Origin: Acidobacteriota bacterium
GTDB lineage: Bacteria; Acidobacteriota; Terriglobia; Acidiferrales; UBA7541
Length of the DNA: 64,000 bases
Direction of reading: 5' to 3'
NCBI GenBank assembly: GCA_013289955.1
Contig: JABCYZ010000032.1
Location: 1 to 64,000, forward strand
In this document: one piece after another, positions 17,609 to 25,615 of the stretch
Layout of the letters: each line of letters begins with the position of its first letter
Position numbering within the stretch: the stretch's first letter is position 1
Notes under the pieces: generated by a model
The model's database searches: none
The model's input: the letters and a program-made list of their open reading frames with translations, nothing else
Told to the model about the DNA's origin: nothing
Translations under genes and position numbers: made by a program

Positions 17609-19591
17609 TCATCCATCGACGGGAGCGGCGAAGCGCCAGTAAACACAGTAGCGCTGGTTGAACAGGCGATAAAAGGGGCTAAGAGTGACGTCCACGGGAC
17701 GGCCCGCGCCCACGGTATGAAAAGTGAGCGGTTTATCTTTGGAGCTGACCGGTTGAATCCATTTCTCCAGGGCATTCCGGTCGCCGGCGAGTTGGGGTAC
17801 GGCGATGCGAGAAAAACCGCCGTGCAGAAATTTGTCGTCGGAATAGATACGCCGGGGGTCGAGATCTTCCGTGCCGAGTTCACCGGCGAGCACCAGCGGG
17901 CCGTACAGGATAGCCGCTAGTTTCGGGTCGCCGGGAATGGTCTCTGAATCGAGGCGCATCGGCAGCTTCATTTCCACGTAGTCACCGTTCTTCCAGGTGC
18001 GGTCGATTTTCGCGTAGCTGGAGGGTGTCAGCTTTTCGTTTTGCCGGAAGGGCTTGCCGTTGACGGCCAGGCTGGCGTTTTCGGCCCAATACGGTATACG
18101 CAGGTTCAAGCGAAAGTCCGAGGGCGATTGGGTCTGGATAATCAAGCGGGTCCCGGCTTCCTCGGGGAAACGCGTTTCCTGGCGGATGGTGACGCCCTTC
18201 TCCCGCCAGTTGACTTCGGAGGCGAAGAAAAGGTTCACCCAGAGAGACCGGGTATCGTGAAAATAGAAGCCCTCGCCGAGCTTCGAGAAATTTTCCAAGC
18301 CCGTACCGCAGCAACAGAAGAAGCCCTCGTGGGGCACGAAGTGAACTTTCCACTGACCGGGTTGCATTCCGAGGTAGTAAAGGGGCGAGCCCTCCGCCGG
18401 GTTGGGCGTGGCGAGGATGTGGTTCAGGAAAGCGCGCTCGTAATAGTCTCCGTATTGTGGCGCGGCCTGCCAGGTGAAGAGATGGTGGGTCAGCTTGAGC
18501 ATGTTATAGGTGTTGCAGGTTTCCTGCGTGAGGTCCGTGAGTTCGGAGGCGAGTGCGTCCGGAGCCGTGCGGAAATGTTCGCTGACGCTGTTGCCGCCGG
18601 TGACGTAGCTGCGGTGCAGCGCAACCTGTTGCCAGAAGAATTGTGCGGCGTCGCGGTAGAACGGTTCGCCGGTCAGCTCGAATTCGCGGGCGGCTCCGAT
18701 AAACTTGGGTATTTGGGTGTTGGCGTGGAGGCCGGTGAGTGTATCACGCCCTTCGGCGGCGGGGTCCATCACCGCGTGATGGTCGAAGCGTTTGGCGACC
18801 ACCAGATAATGGGGATTCTGGGTGGCGGCGGAGAGGTTGGCCAGGACTTCGCTCATGCCGCCGAATTCGGTTTCTAAGGTGCGCTGCATTTGTTCCTCGG
18901 GGAGCCGGCCCGTGCGCCAGTCCACCCAGCCGGCCATGCCCTCGAGCACCTGAAGCGCCTGGGGATTCAGGCAGTGCTCGTGGACGTCGAGCAAGCCAGC
19001 CATGATTTTATGGAGGGCATACCAGAGGACTGCGGAGGGACGACCCTGCTCAAGGTCGTCGAAGTTCGACTCGGGAAACGCAGAAAGATAGCCCCTGTCG
19101 CCTAGCTGCGTCTGGCATTTTCTGAGTTCGGCCACCATGGCGTCGGCCTTTGACCTGATGCGGGCGTCGCCGGTCGAGGCATACATCTGGCCGCACGCGG
19201 AAAGAAAATGGCCGACGTAATGACCGCGCCAGCCGTTGCTGGGAGACTCGCGGTTCGAGAGCGGCTCGGCAGAGGACGGCAGACTGGCATTGACGCGGAA
19301 GTTGTGCAGCAGGCGGTCGGAATCGAGAGCGAGCAGATAATTGAGCGTTTGGTCGCGCATGCGGACCAGTTGCGGATCGAGAATCCTGACATCCTTGAGC
19401 GGGAACGGAATGGCGGTCAGGGCGGGAAGCGGGTGCCCGCTCTTCGGGGCAGCGGCCGTCCGATTCGGCGGGTCACCCGGAAAGGGCGGGGCAGCATCCA
19501 AAGGAGACTCAATCACTTTTCCGGCCGCTCTACCGGCGGCAAGCGCCGTGCCGGCCGAGAGTATGCGGCGGAGAAAGTCGCGTCTGATCAT
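17609..19591 (-). CDS. GH127/GH146-type glycosidase (DUF1680), Tat-exported
   Basis: The 660-residue enzyme begins MIRRDFLRRILSAGTALAAG, a Tat signal; the frame is open far upstream, but that is shadow sequence. The alpha/alpha barrel shows GHYVGHFLSACGQMYASTGD, FGGMSEVLANL, HANTQIPKFIGAAREFELTG and TGGNSVSEHF. Candidate zinc/nucleophile residues are Glu357 and Cys359 in QETCNTYNML and the Cys426-428 cluster in FFCCCGTGLENFSKLGEG. The CC-x-GTG-x-EN form resembles the branch containing GH146 beta-L-arabinofuranosidases. It likely removes beta-L-arabinofuranosyl units. It is divergent from the second GH127 gene across a shared operator. Confidence 0.9.
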   Translation of the reverse strand: MIRRDFLRRILSAGTALAAGRAAGKVIESPLDAAPPFPGDPPNRTAAAPKSGHPLPALTAIPFPLKDVRILDPQLVRMRDQTLNYLLALDSDRLLHNFRVNASLPSSAEPLSNRESPSNGWRGHYVGHFLSACGQMYASTGDARIRSKADAMVAELRKCQTQLGDRGYLSAFPESNFDDLEQGRPSAVLWYALHKIMAGLLDVHEHCLNPQALQVLEGMAGWVDWRTGRLPEEQMQRTLETEFGGMSEVLANLSAATQNPHYLVVAKRFDHHAVMDPAAEGRDTLTGLHANTQIPKFIGAAREFELTGEPFYRDAAQFFWQQVALHRSYVTGGNSVSEHFRTAPDALASELTDLTQETCNTYNMLKLTHHLFTWQAAPQYGDYYERAFLNHILATPNPAEGSPLYYLGMQPGQWKVHFVPHEGFFCCCGTGLENFSKLGEGFYFHDTRSLWVNLFFASEVNWREKGVTIRQETRFPEEAGTRLIIQTQSPSDFRLNLRIPYWAENASLAVNGKPFRQNEKLTPSSYAKIDRTWKNGDYVEMKLPMRLDSETIPGDPKLAAILYGPLVLAGELGTEDLDPRRIYSDDKFLHGGFSRIAVPQLAGDRNALEKWIQPVSSKDKPLTFHTVGAGRPVDVTLSPFYRLFNQRYCVYWRFAAPVDG

Positions 19592-19750
19592 AGAAGCATC
19601 CTTTCCGGGAAGCACAAGGAGCCCAGGCGCTTCCGACCCCTGCGGAGTATACCTCTCTCGGAGCGACTGTGGCCGGACCGTCAGCTCTAGCATGGTTTGC
19701 GGCAGAGGCGCGTAAGCCGACAGCTGGAAAAGTAATTGCATGCATCGCGA

Positions 19751-19779
19751 GTTATGATTTATCGTCGAGGGCGTGTAAA
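19751..19779 (-). promoter_or_regulatory. candidate promoter of the leftward GH127 gene
   Basis: On the minus strand TTTACA (plus 19774-19779) and CATAAC (plus 19751-19756) are separated by 17 bp and read toward the gene starting at 19591. The -35 box lies within operator O2, so a bound repressor would block it. Confidence 0.45.
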
Positions 19780-19786
19780 CGTTTGC
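19775..19786. promoter_or_regulatory. LacI-type operator O2 between divergent GH127 genes
   Basis: GTAAACGTTTGC on the plus strand; its complement with flanks reads GAGCAAACGTTTAC, identical over 14 nt to sites O4 and O5. It lies 42 nt before the rightward GH127 start and 184 nt from the leftward one, so one repressor could control both. Confidence 0.85.
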
Positions 19787-19827
19787 TCCTGACGGAGCTC
19801 GAAACACAGCGTTCCCGGGAGGCGAGT

Positions 19828-21882
19828 ATGACGAAGAAAACGAAATTGACGAGGCGGGAATTTGTGGGTCGGGCGGTATCCGCGGCCGCGGTGAGCGCGG
19901 TGCCTGCTCGCAGCTTGTTTGGCGCATCCTGGCGCGGCGGCGCGGGTTCGCCCGGTGCGGACTGGAAAGAGGAAGGTGTGCTCTTTCTGGATAAGTCGCC
20001 ATACGCGAAACTGCACAACATTCCGGTGCATGCGGTGACGATTGCGGCGGGATTTTGGGGAGCGCGGCGCGAGACAAACGTCGAAAAGAGCATTCCGTCC
20101 ATGGAAAAGTTGCTCGAAGCAAACGGGCGGATGAACAATTTTCTGCGCCTGGCTGGAAAGAGCGACGCGGCGCAGCACGGGCCGGTTTATTCGGACTCGG
20201 ACGTGTACAAATGGACGGAGGCGGTGGGGTTCGCCTTACAGTCGGGCGACCGTCCTGAATTGCGCGCCGAGACCGACGCGATTATCAAGGAAGTTGTCGC
20301 GGTGCAGGAGCCGAGCGGATATTTAAATACGTACTATGTCGGGGACAAGGCGAAGGATCGCATGTTGCCTGACGTGCAGCGATGGGGGCACGAGCTCTAC
20401 AACATCGGGCACATGATTCAGGGGGCCGTTGCGTATTATCGCGCGACAGGTGACAGGACGTTGCTGGACGCGGGGATCCGATTTGTGGACGGCTTTTTGT
20501 TGCCCAATTTTGGGCCGGGAGCCGATAAGAAGCCCATTCTTTCGGGGCATCCTGAAATCGAAATGGCTTTGATCGAACTTTACCGCACCACCGGAGACAA
20601 GCGGCACCTGGATCTTGCGGGCTATATCCTTCAGGGCGATGAGCGGATCAAGCTGCCGCCGCACGGCTACGTTTATCATTTCTGCGGAATTCCGTTTACG
20701 ACGCGCACGCATCTTGAGGGGCACGCGGTGCGTGCGATGTATGCCTGCTGCGGTGCAACCGACTATTACCTGGAAACCGGCGATCAAACGTATTTGAAGG
20801 CGCTTAATGTACTTTGGGGGGACCTGGTCGCGGCCCAGATGTATGTAACGGGCGGAGTCGGTGCACGAAGTTCGGGCGAGGCATTTGGCGATTCCTACGA
20901 GTTGCCGAATTTTACGGCCTATGGAGAGAGTTGCGCGGCGATCGGGAACATGATGTGGAACTGGCGGCTGCTGGCCGCGAGTGGCGACGCGAAATATGCG
21001 GATGTGATCGAGCGAGCTTTGTACAACGGGATTAATTCCGGGATGTCGCTGGACGGGACGATGTATTGCTACCGCAATCCGCTGGGATTTGATCCATCGG
21101 GCGGCGACCAGATTCGGAATCCGTGGTACGACACGACCTGCTGCCCGCCGAATCTGGAGCGCACGTTTGCTTCCTTACCTGGATATTTTTACAGCACGAG
21201 CAAAGACGGGCTTTACGTTCACCTGTATGACAATTCGCAATTGGATTGGCATTTGGAAGACGGGACCGGTTTGAAGGTGGCGCAAAAGACGAATTATCCG
21301 TGGGATGGCGCGACGGAGATTACGGTGACGCCAGCCAAGCCGGCGGAGTTCACTTTTTATCTTCGCGTGCCGGGATGGTCGGACGGGACGCAGGTTTCCC
21401 TGAATGGCAAAGCGGTTTCTGGAGCGACACCGGGACAGTATCTGGCTTTGCGGCGGCAGTGGGCGGCGGGCGACGTCATCCGTGTGAAGTTTGGCATGAC
21501 GCCCGAAGTGATTGAGGCGAACCCGCGCGTTGTGGATGACTACGGGCGCGTGGCGGTTCAGCGTGGGCCGCTGGTTTATTGTCTCGAGCAGCTGGATCAG
21601 CCGGATGGAGTGCAGCTATTCGATGTTTCTTTGGATTTGCGGCAGAAAGGCAGTTCGGCGTTCCACGAGGAATTTCACAAGGATCTGCTTGGAGGAATCG
21701 TGGTGCTGAAGCATACCGGAGCGGTCGGCGAGAAATCTAATTCGCTCGGCGCGCTTTACCGCCCCTATGGTGCAGAGGCTTCCAAAGGGCGGCAAGTGGA
21801 ACTGAACTTCATCCCCTACTATGCGTGGGCGAACCGGGCCGGCACGCCAATGCAGGTCTGGACGCCGGTTCTGAAGGCGTAG
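19828..21882 (+). CDS. GH127 family beta-L-arabinofuranosidase-like enzyme, Tat-exported
   Basis: The 684-residue protein starts MTKKTKLTRREFVGRAVSAA, a Tat signal, after GGGAGG. It carries GH127 landmarks: FWGARRETNVEKSIPSMEKL, GHELYNIGHMIQGAVAYYRA, HFCGIPFTTRTHLEGHAVRA, YVTGGVGARSSGEAFGDSYE. The residues corresponding to the zinc-cysteine site are Glu367 and Cys369 (GESCAAIGNMM) and Cys438-Cys439 (TTCCPPNLERT). These match the arrangement established for HypBA1, where a zinc-bound cysteine is the nucleophile. The expected reaction is release of beta-L-arabinofuranose from glycoproteins or pectic side chains. Operator O2 lies directly upstream. Confidence 0.93.
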   Translation: MTKKTKLTRREFVGRAVSAAAVSAVPARSLFGASWRGGAGSPGADWKEEGVLFLDKSPYAKLHNIPVHAVTIAAGFWGARRETNVEKSIPSMEKLLEANGRMNNFLRLAGKSDAAQHGPVYSDSDVYKWTEAVGFALQSGDRPELRAETDAIIKEVVAVQEPSGYLNTYYVGDKAKDRMLPDVQRWGHELYNIGHMIQGAVAYYRATGDRTLLDAGIRFVDGFLLPNFGPGADKKPILSGHPEIEMALIELYRTTGDKRHLDLAGYILQGDERIKLPPHGYVYHFCGIPFTTRTHLEGHAVRAMYACCGATDYYLETGDQTYLKALNVLWGDLVAAQMYVTGGVGARSSGEAFGDSYELPNFTAYGESCAAIGNMMWNWRLLAASGDAKYADVIERALYNGINSGMSLDGTMYCYRNPLGFDPSGGDQIRNPWYDTTCCPPNLERTFASLPGYFYSTSKDGLYVHLYDNSQLDWHLEDGTGLKVAQKTNYPWDGATEITVTPAKPAEFTFYLRVPGWSDGTQVSLNGKAVSGATPGQYLALRRQWAAGDVIRVKFGMTPEVIEANPRVVDDYGRVAVQRGPLVYCLEQLDQPDGVQLFDVSLDLRQKGSSAFHEEFHKDLLGGIVVLKHTGAVGEKSNSLGALYRPYGAEASKGRQVELNFIPYYAWANRAGTPMQVWTPVLKA

Positions 21883-21937
21883 GAAAGTTCTGCCGAGCTC
21901 GTCCACTGATCCGAAGCTGACGCCGCGTTTCGAATCG

Positions 21938-23788
21938 CTAGGTTTTTACGGTGTGATAGAGGCGGTAAGGCTCATCGCCGATGGCGGCAAACGGACGGAA
22001 TGTGATTTTTCCGGCTTCGCCCTGGACTTGCCAGTTTTCTGAAGACGCAGAAGCGGCGGTAGCGGCTAAGAGTTGCGCGCGCGAAAAGCTTGCGGGCAGA
22101 TTTCCCACGCCAAAGAGTGCGAGCGGGCCGCGGCGGAGCGCCACGATCTGTGGATTTTCTGGATCAACGGGTTGGAGGCTGAGCGGCATCCCGATTTCAT
22201 ACTCCACGCGGTCGCCGTTCTTCCATGTTCGCGATAATGCAAAGAATTTTCCTGCGAGAACGTCGCCCTCGACACGCTTGCCGTTTACTGAGACCCGTGT
22301 CTTGGCGTCCGCCCAGGCCGGAACGCGCAGGTACACCGTGAACTTTTCAGGGCGCGCCATCTCGAGCTCGAGCTGGGTGGCATTCGATGCGGGATAACTG
22401 GTTTTTTGCGTCAGGGTGCATTTCGTGCCGCCTTCGATCCAGCTGAGGCGAGAGGGCAGGAAGAGATTCACGTAAAGGCCGTCTTTGGACGGGTAGTAGG
22501 AGCTGATTCCGTAATCGGCGGCAAGCTGGGGGAAAGTGCCGGAACAGCAAGGCCACTTGTCCTTGTAATAGACCTTTTTGGCGGCGTCCGAGTTGTAGTC
22601 GGAGTAGTAGAAGCTGGTACCGTCGGGAAGAATGGGCTTGGCGCCGGCGATGGTGTTGTAGAGGACCTGCTCCATGCTGTCGCCGTAACGTGAGTCGCGC
22701 GTCACGCGAAGTAGGTAGCGTGTAATTTTGAACTGGCCATAGGCCCCGCAGGGAGTTTCAAAGCTGGAGCGGGTTTTTCCCAGGCTTTCCGCAAGTAGTC
22801 CTTTGCCGGGCACGACAAAGGCTTCGTCCGGTCCCCATCCGCCTGTTGCATAGCTCTGTTCCTGCACCATGCGCAGACCGTTCGTTGCGGCGCGAAGATA
22901 TTTTTCATCGCCAAGGACCAGGTAGGCCTGCATGGCCGAGCTGAATGTATTCACGTGACTGTAGGCGTGCTTGCCGGGAAGGGCATTGTGATTTTCGGCG
23001 AGCGCGTCGTAATACTCGTGGTAGATGAAACGCTCGCCCAGTTCTTTGTAGCGCTCGTCACCGCTGCGTTGATAGGCGAGGAAGAAATTTTCGGGCAAGG
23101 TATAGGTTTCGTCCCATGTGAAGGCGATGGATTTGTGCGGACGGGCTTCTTGTTCGGACCGGCTTAGAGCTTTTTCGGGGAGATGCGGCAGGACGGCTTC
23201 GGTGGCACGCTTGAGAATAGCGAGGGCGTCGGGATCGGCGGCGAATTCGTGGGCATCGATCAGGCCGCAACAGGTTTTGTCGAAGGTGTAGCCGGGGAGG
23301 CGATAGTCGACATAGAACTTCCCGGTGGGCTCGACGGTCTCGCCAAACCTCCGTACGAGGCGGTGTACTTTTGCCTCGGTTTCTTTCGAGCCCGTCACGG
23401 CATACGCGCGAGCCAATCCGGAAACGTATTGACCGAAGGTATGTCCGGCAATGAACGCGTGAAAATTGTCCTTTTCATTGAAGTCGTCGCCATCGTCGTA
23501 CCAGCCGCCCATGTCGGGGCCGGGAGCCGGCATTCCCTGGCGCTTGCGGAACGGCTTCAGAAGACCATCTTCGTCGAGATGAAGGAATAGTTGGTGGTTC
23601 TGGTCGAACTGAGTGCGGAAGGGGCCCTCAAGCAGTTGGATTTGCGAATAGCCGAAGATCGAGAGTTCGGGAGTGATGGCCACGGTTGCCGAAGAGCGCG
23701 GCCACGCCGGAAGAGAGCGCGCCGCGAGCAGGCCGGCGGTGGAAACGGCAGCGGTTTTGAGGAACTGGCGCCTGGTCTTTGTGGTCAT
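21938..23788 (-). CDS. divergent GH127-like (DUF1680) protein, Tat-exported
   Basis: The 616-residue protein begins MTTKTRRQFLKTAAVSTAGL, a Tat signal, after GGAGG. The barrel contains FIAGHTFGQYVSGLARAYAV, YTFDKTCCGLIDAHEFA and ATGGWGPDEAF. The C-terminal beta part resembles the other two GH127 proteins (YVNLFLPSRLSW, YLRVPAWADAKTRVSVNGK, IVALRRGPLALFG). The cysteine pair is present (Cys414-415 in KWPCCSGTFPQ), but the other zinc motif reads ETPCGAYGQ. Its Glu344 is three residues before Cys347 rather than two, with Thr at the usual Glu place. Activity may therefore differ. It ends 55 nt from the convergent GH127 gene. Confidence 0.85.
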   Translation of the reverse strand: MTTKTRRQFLKTAAVSTAGLLAARSLPAWPRSSATVAITPELSIFGYSQIQLLEGPFRTQFDQNHQLFLHLDEDGLLKPFRKRQGMPAPGPDMGGWYDDGDDFNEKDNFHAFIAGHTFGQYVSGLARAYAVTGSKETEAKVHRLVRRFGETVEPTGKFYVDYRLPGYTFDKTCCGLIDAHEFAADPDALAILKRATEAVLPHLPEKALSRSEQEARPHKSIAFTWDETYTLPENFFLAYQRSGDERYKELGERFIYHEYYDALAENHNALPGKHAYSHVNTFSSAMQAYLVLGDEKYLRAATNGLRMVQEQSYATGGWGPDEAFVVPGKGLLAESLGKTRSSFETPCGAYGQFKITRYLLRVTRDSRYGDSMEQVLYNTIAGAKPILPDGTSFYYSDYNSDAAKKVYYKDKWPCCSGTFPQLAADYGISSYYPSKDGLYVNLFLPSRLSWIEGGTKCTLTQKTSYPASNATQLELEMARPEKFTVYLRVPAWADAKTRVSVNGKRVEGDVLAGKFFALSRTWKNGDRVEYEIGMPLSLQPVDPENPQIVALRRGPLALFGVGNLPASFSRAQLLAATAASASSENWQVQGEAGKITFRPFAAIGDEPYRLYHTVKT

Positions 23789-23979
23789 CGGGAAACCTCC
23801 GGAGATCGCTTTACGTACGGCCTCCGCGGATTGCGGGAGGCGCGCTGGGAAGAGACGGCCGAGCGCAAGAATCGAAGTAAGCGTTATCTCGAACGACCTA
23901 TGTATAGCGCGGCAGAGGCTCGGCGTCAAACAGTAGCTGTCCTCGATTTCCCGAATGCAGTATCCTTTGCTTCGAGCCC

Positions 23980-25485
23980 ATGAAACGTTTTCCTGAACTC
24001 TCGATGATGATCCGCAGGATTCTGGCGCTAGCAGGGCTCCTGCTCGCCTGCCGTTCCTCGGTTTTCCCAGAGGCCACGCAGAGTCCGACGGAGCCGGTCA
24101 CTTCGGCGCTCCGCGCCCGGGACTATGACAAAGCGGTGGAGTTGAGCCGGGCGGCGCTGGAAACATCGCCTGAAAATGCGCAATTGTGGACGCTGCAGGG
24201 CATCGCTTTCGCGAGCAAAGGCGACAACAAAGACGCGCTGGCGGCCTTTCAGCGAGCGCTTAAAATCTCTCCAAATACCATTGCCGCGTTGGCCGGGGCA
24301 GCGCAGATTGAGTACCAGGCCAACAGCACAGCGGCGGTTCCGCTGCTGAATCATTTGCTGCAATTGCGCCCGGAAGAGCCGACGGCCCACGCCATGCTGG
24401 CCGTGATGGAGTATCGGAGAGGAAACTGCGCTGCAGCGACTTCACATTTTGCGAAAGCTGGCGAACTGCTTGATTCCCAGGTCGACGCTCTGCATGCCTA
24501 CGCCACATGCCTCGTGAAGCTCAAGCGAATGGATGAGGCGGTGACAACTTTCCAGAGAGCTCTGGCGCTTCGGCCACAGGATCCGCGCGAACATCTCGTT
24601 CTTGCGTCTATTCAGCTTATGGCCAAGCGGCCGCAAGATGCGCTTGCCACGCTCGAACCGTTGTTGCAGGTGAAGGATGTGGATGCGGATACGCTGCAGC
24701 TTGCTTCGACGGCTTACGAAGATGCGGGGGACACCCCCCAGGCGGTCAGCACGCTACGGCAGGCTCTCTTGCTGGCGCCGCGGAACATCAGTCTTTATTT
24801 GGACTTTGCCAACATTTGTTTTACGCACGAATCGTTTCAAGTGGGAATTGATGTGATCACGGAGGGCCTGTCGCTCGAGCCAAAAGCGGACGACCTTTAC
24901 GTCGCCCGAGGGGTTCTGTACGTGCAGCTGGCGCAGTATGACAAGGCCGAGGCGGACTTTGAGAGGGCCTATGAATTGAACCCGAACCAATCCTTGAGTA
25001 CGGCAGCGCAAGGTCTGGCGGCTGTCCAGGCGAATGATCTTGATCATGCTTTGGAGTCGGTTCAGACAAAACTAGCCCGGAAGCCCAACGACCCTCTGCT
25101 GCTTTACTTGCAGGCGGACGTGCTTTCGCAAAAGGGTGCGGAGCCGGGGTCGCCGGAGTTTAGGCTGGCGATGCAGTCGGCGAAGAGAGCGGTCGCGTTG
25201 CAGCCTACCCTTCCTGCGGCCCGCTCCGTTCTGGCAAAACTGTACATGCAAACCGGACAATACCAGGAAGCCATTGAGCAATGCCGAAAGGCGCTGGCCA
25301 TCGATCCTAAGGATCAAACCGCGGTGTACCGCCTGATTCAAGCGCTGCGCAAAACCGGCGACAAAAAGGAGCTCCCCGAGCTGCTTCAGCGTCTGGCGCA
25401 GCTGCGGGAACAGGCGACCAAAGAAGAAAAAGAGCACTACCGATACAAACTATTTGAAGAGGACACACCCACGAAACAACCCTAA
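23980..25485 (+). CDS. secreted tetratricopeptide-repeat protein
   Basis: The 501-residue protein is almost entirely TPR helices: SALRARDYDKAVELSRAALE, LWTLQGIAFASKGDNKDALA, DEAVTTFQRALALRPQDP, YVARGVLYVQLAQYDKAEAD, LAKLYMQTGQYQEAIEQCRK. A signal peptide with possible lipobox (IRRILALAGLLLACRSS) begins near residue 9, so an ATG at 24004 or 24007 is an alternative start; neither has a clear ribosome binding site. It precedes the FG-GAP/UnbV gene on the same strand by 130 nt. TPR and CRTAC1 proteins often occur together; an outer-envelope scaffold role is inferred. An AAACGTTT core overlaps the upstream start candidate. Confidence 0.85.
   Translation: MKRFPELSMMIRRILALAGLLLACRSSVFPEATQSPTEPVTSALRARDYDKAVELSRAALETSPENAQLWTLQGIAFASKGDNKDALAAFQRALKISPNTIAALAGAAQIEYQANSTAAVPLLNHLLQLRPEEPTAHAMLAVMEYRRGNCAAATSHFAKAGELLDSQVDALHAYATCLVKLKRMDEAVTTFQRALALRPQDPREHLVLASIQLMAKRPQDALATLEPLLQVKDVDADTLQLASTAYEDAGDTPQAVSTLRQALLLAPRNISLYLDFANICFTHESFQVGIDVITEGLSLEPKADDLYVARGVLYVQLAQYDKAEADFERAYELNPNQSLSTAAQGLAAVQANDLDHALESVQTKLARKPNDPLLLYLQADVLSQKGAEPGSPEFRLAMQSAKRAVALQPTLPAARSVLAKLYMQTGQYQEAIEQCRKALAIDPKDQTAVYRLIQALRKTGDKKELPELLQRLAQLREQATKEEKEHYRYKLFEEDTPTKQP
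23981..23992. promoter_or_regulatory. possible sixth LacI-type site between GH127 and TPR genes
   Basis: TGAAACGTTTTC; the complement GAAAACGTTTCA matches operator O3 at 10 of 12 positions. It lies between the divergent GH127-like and TPR genes. If the TPR gene starts at 23980 the site would be inside its first codons, so this is a weak candidate. Confidence 0.3.
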
Positions 25486-25615
25486 GCAGAGCGCTACTCG
25501 TTGTGTTGCGATTGCGTTTGCGTTTGCTTGGGCTAGAAGACGTTGCTGGCCGAGGCTCAGAACGGTTAACGGTTCGAAGCCGGCAGCGAACTCCGTGAGA
25601 AGGAATTTCGACGGA

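Noticed and set aside
19592..20122. A 177-residue N-terminal extension of the first GH127 protein
   Set aside because: It runs antisense through the operator and the second GH127 gene, and the Tat signal begins at 19591.
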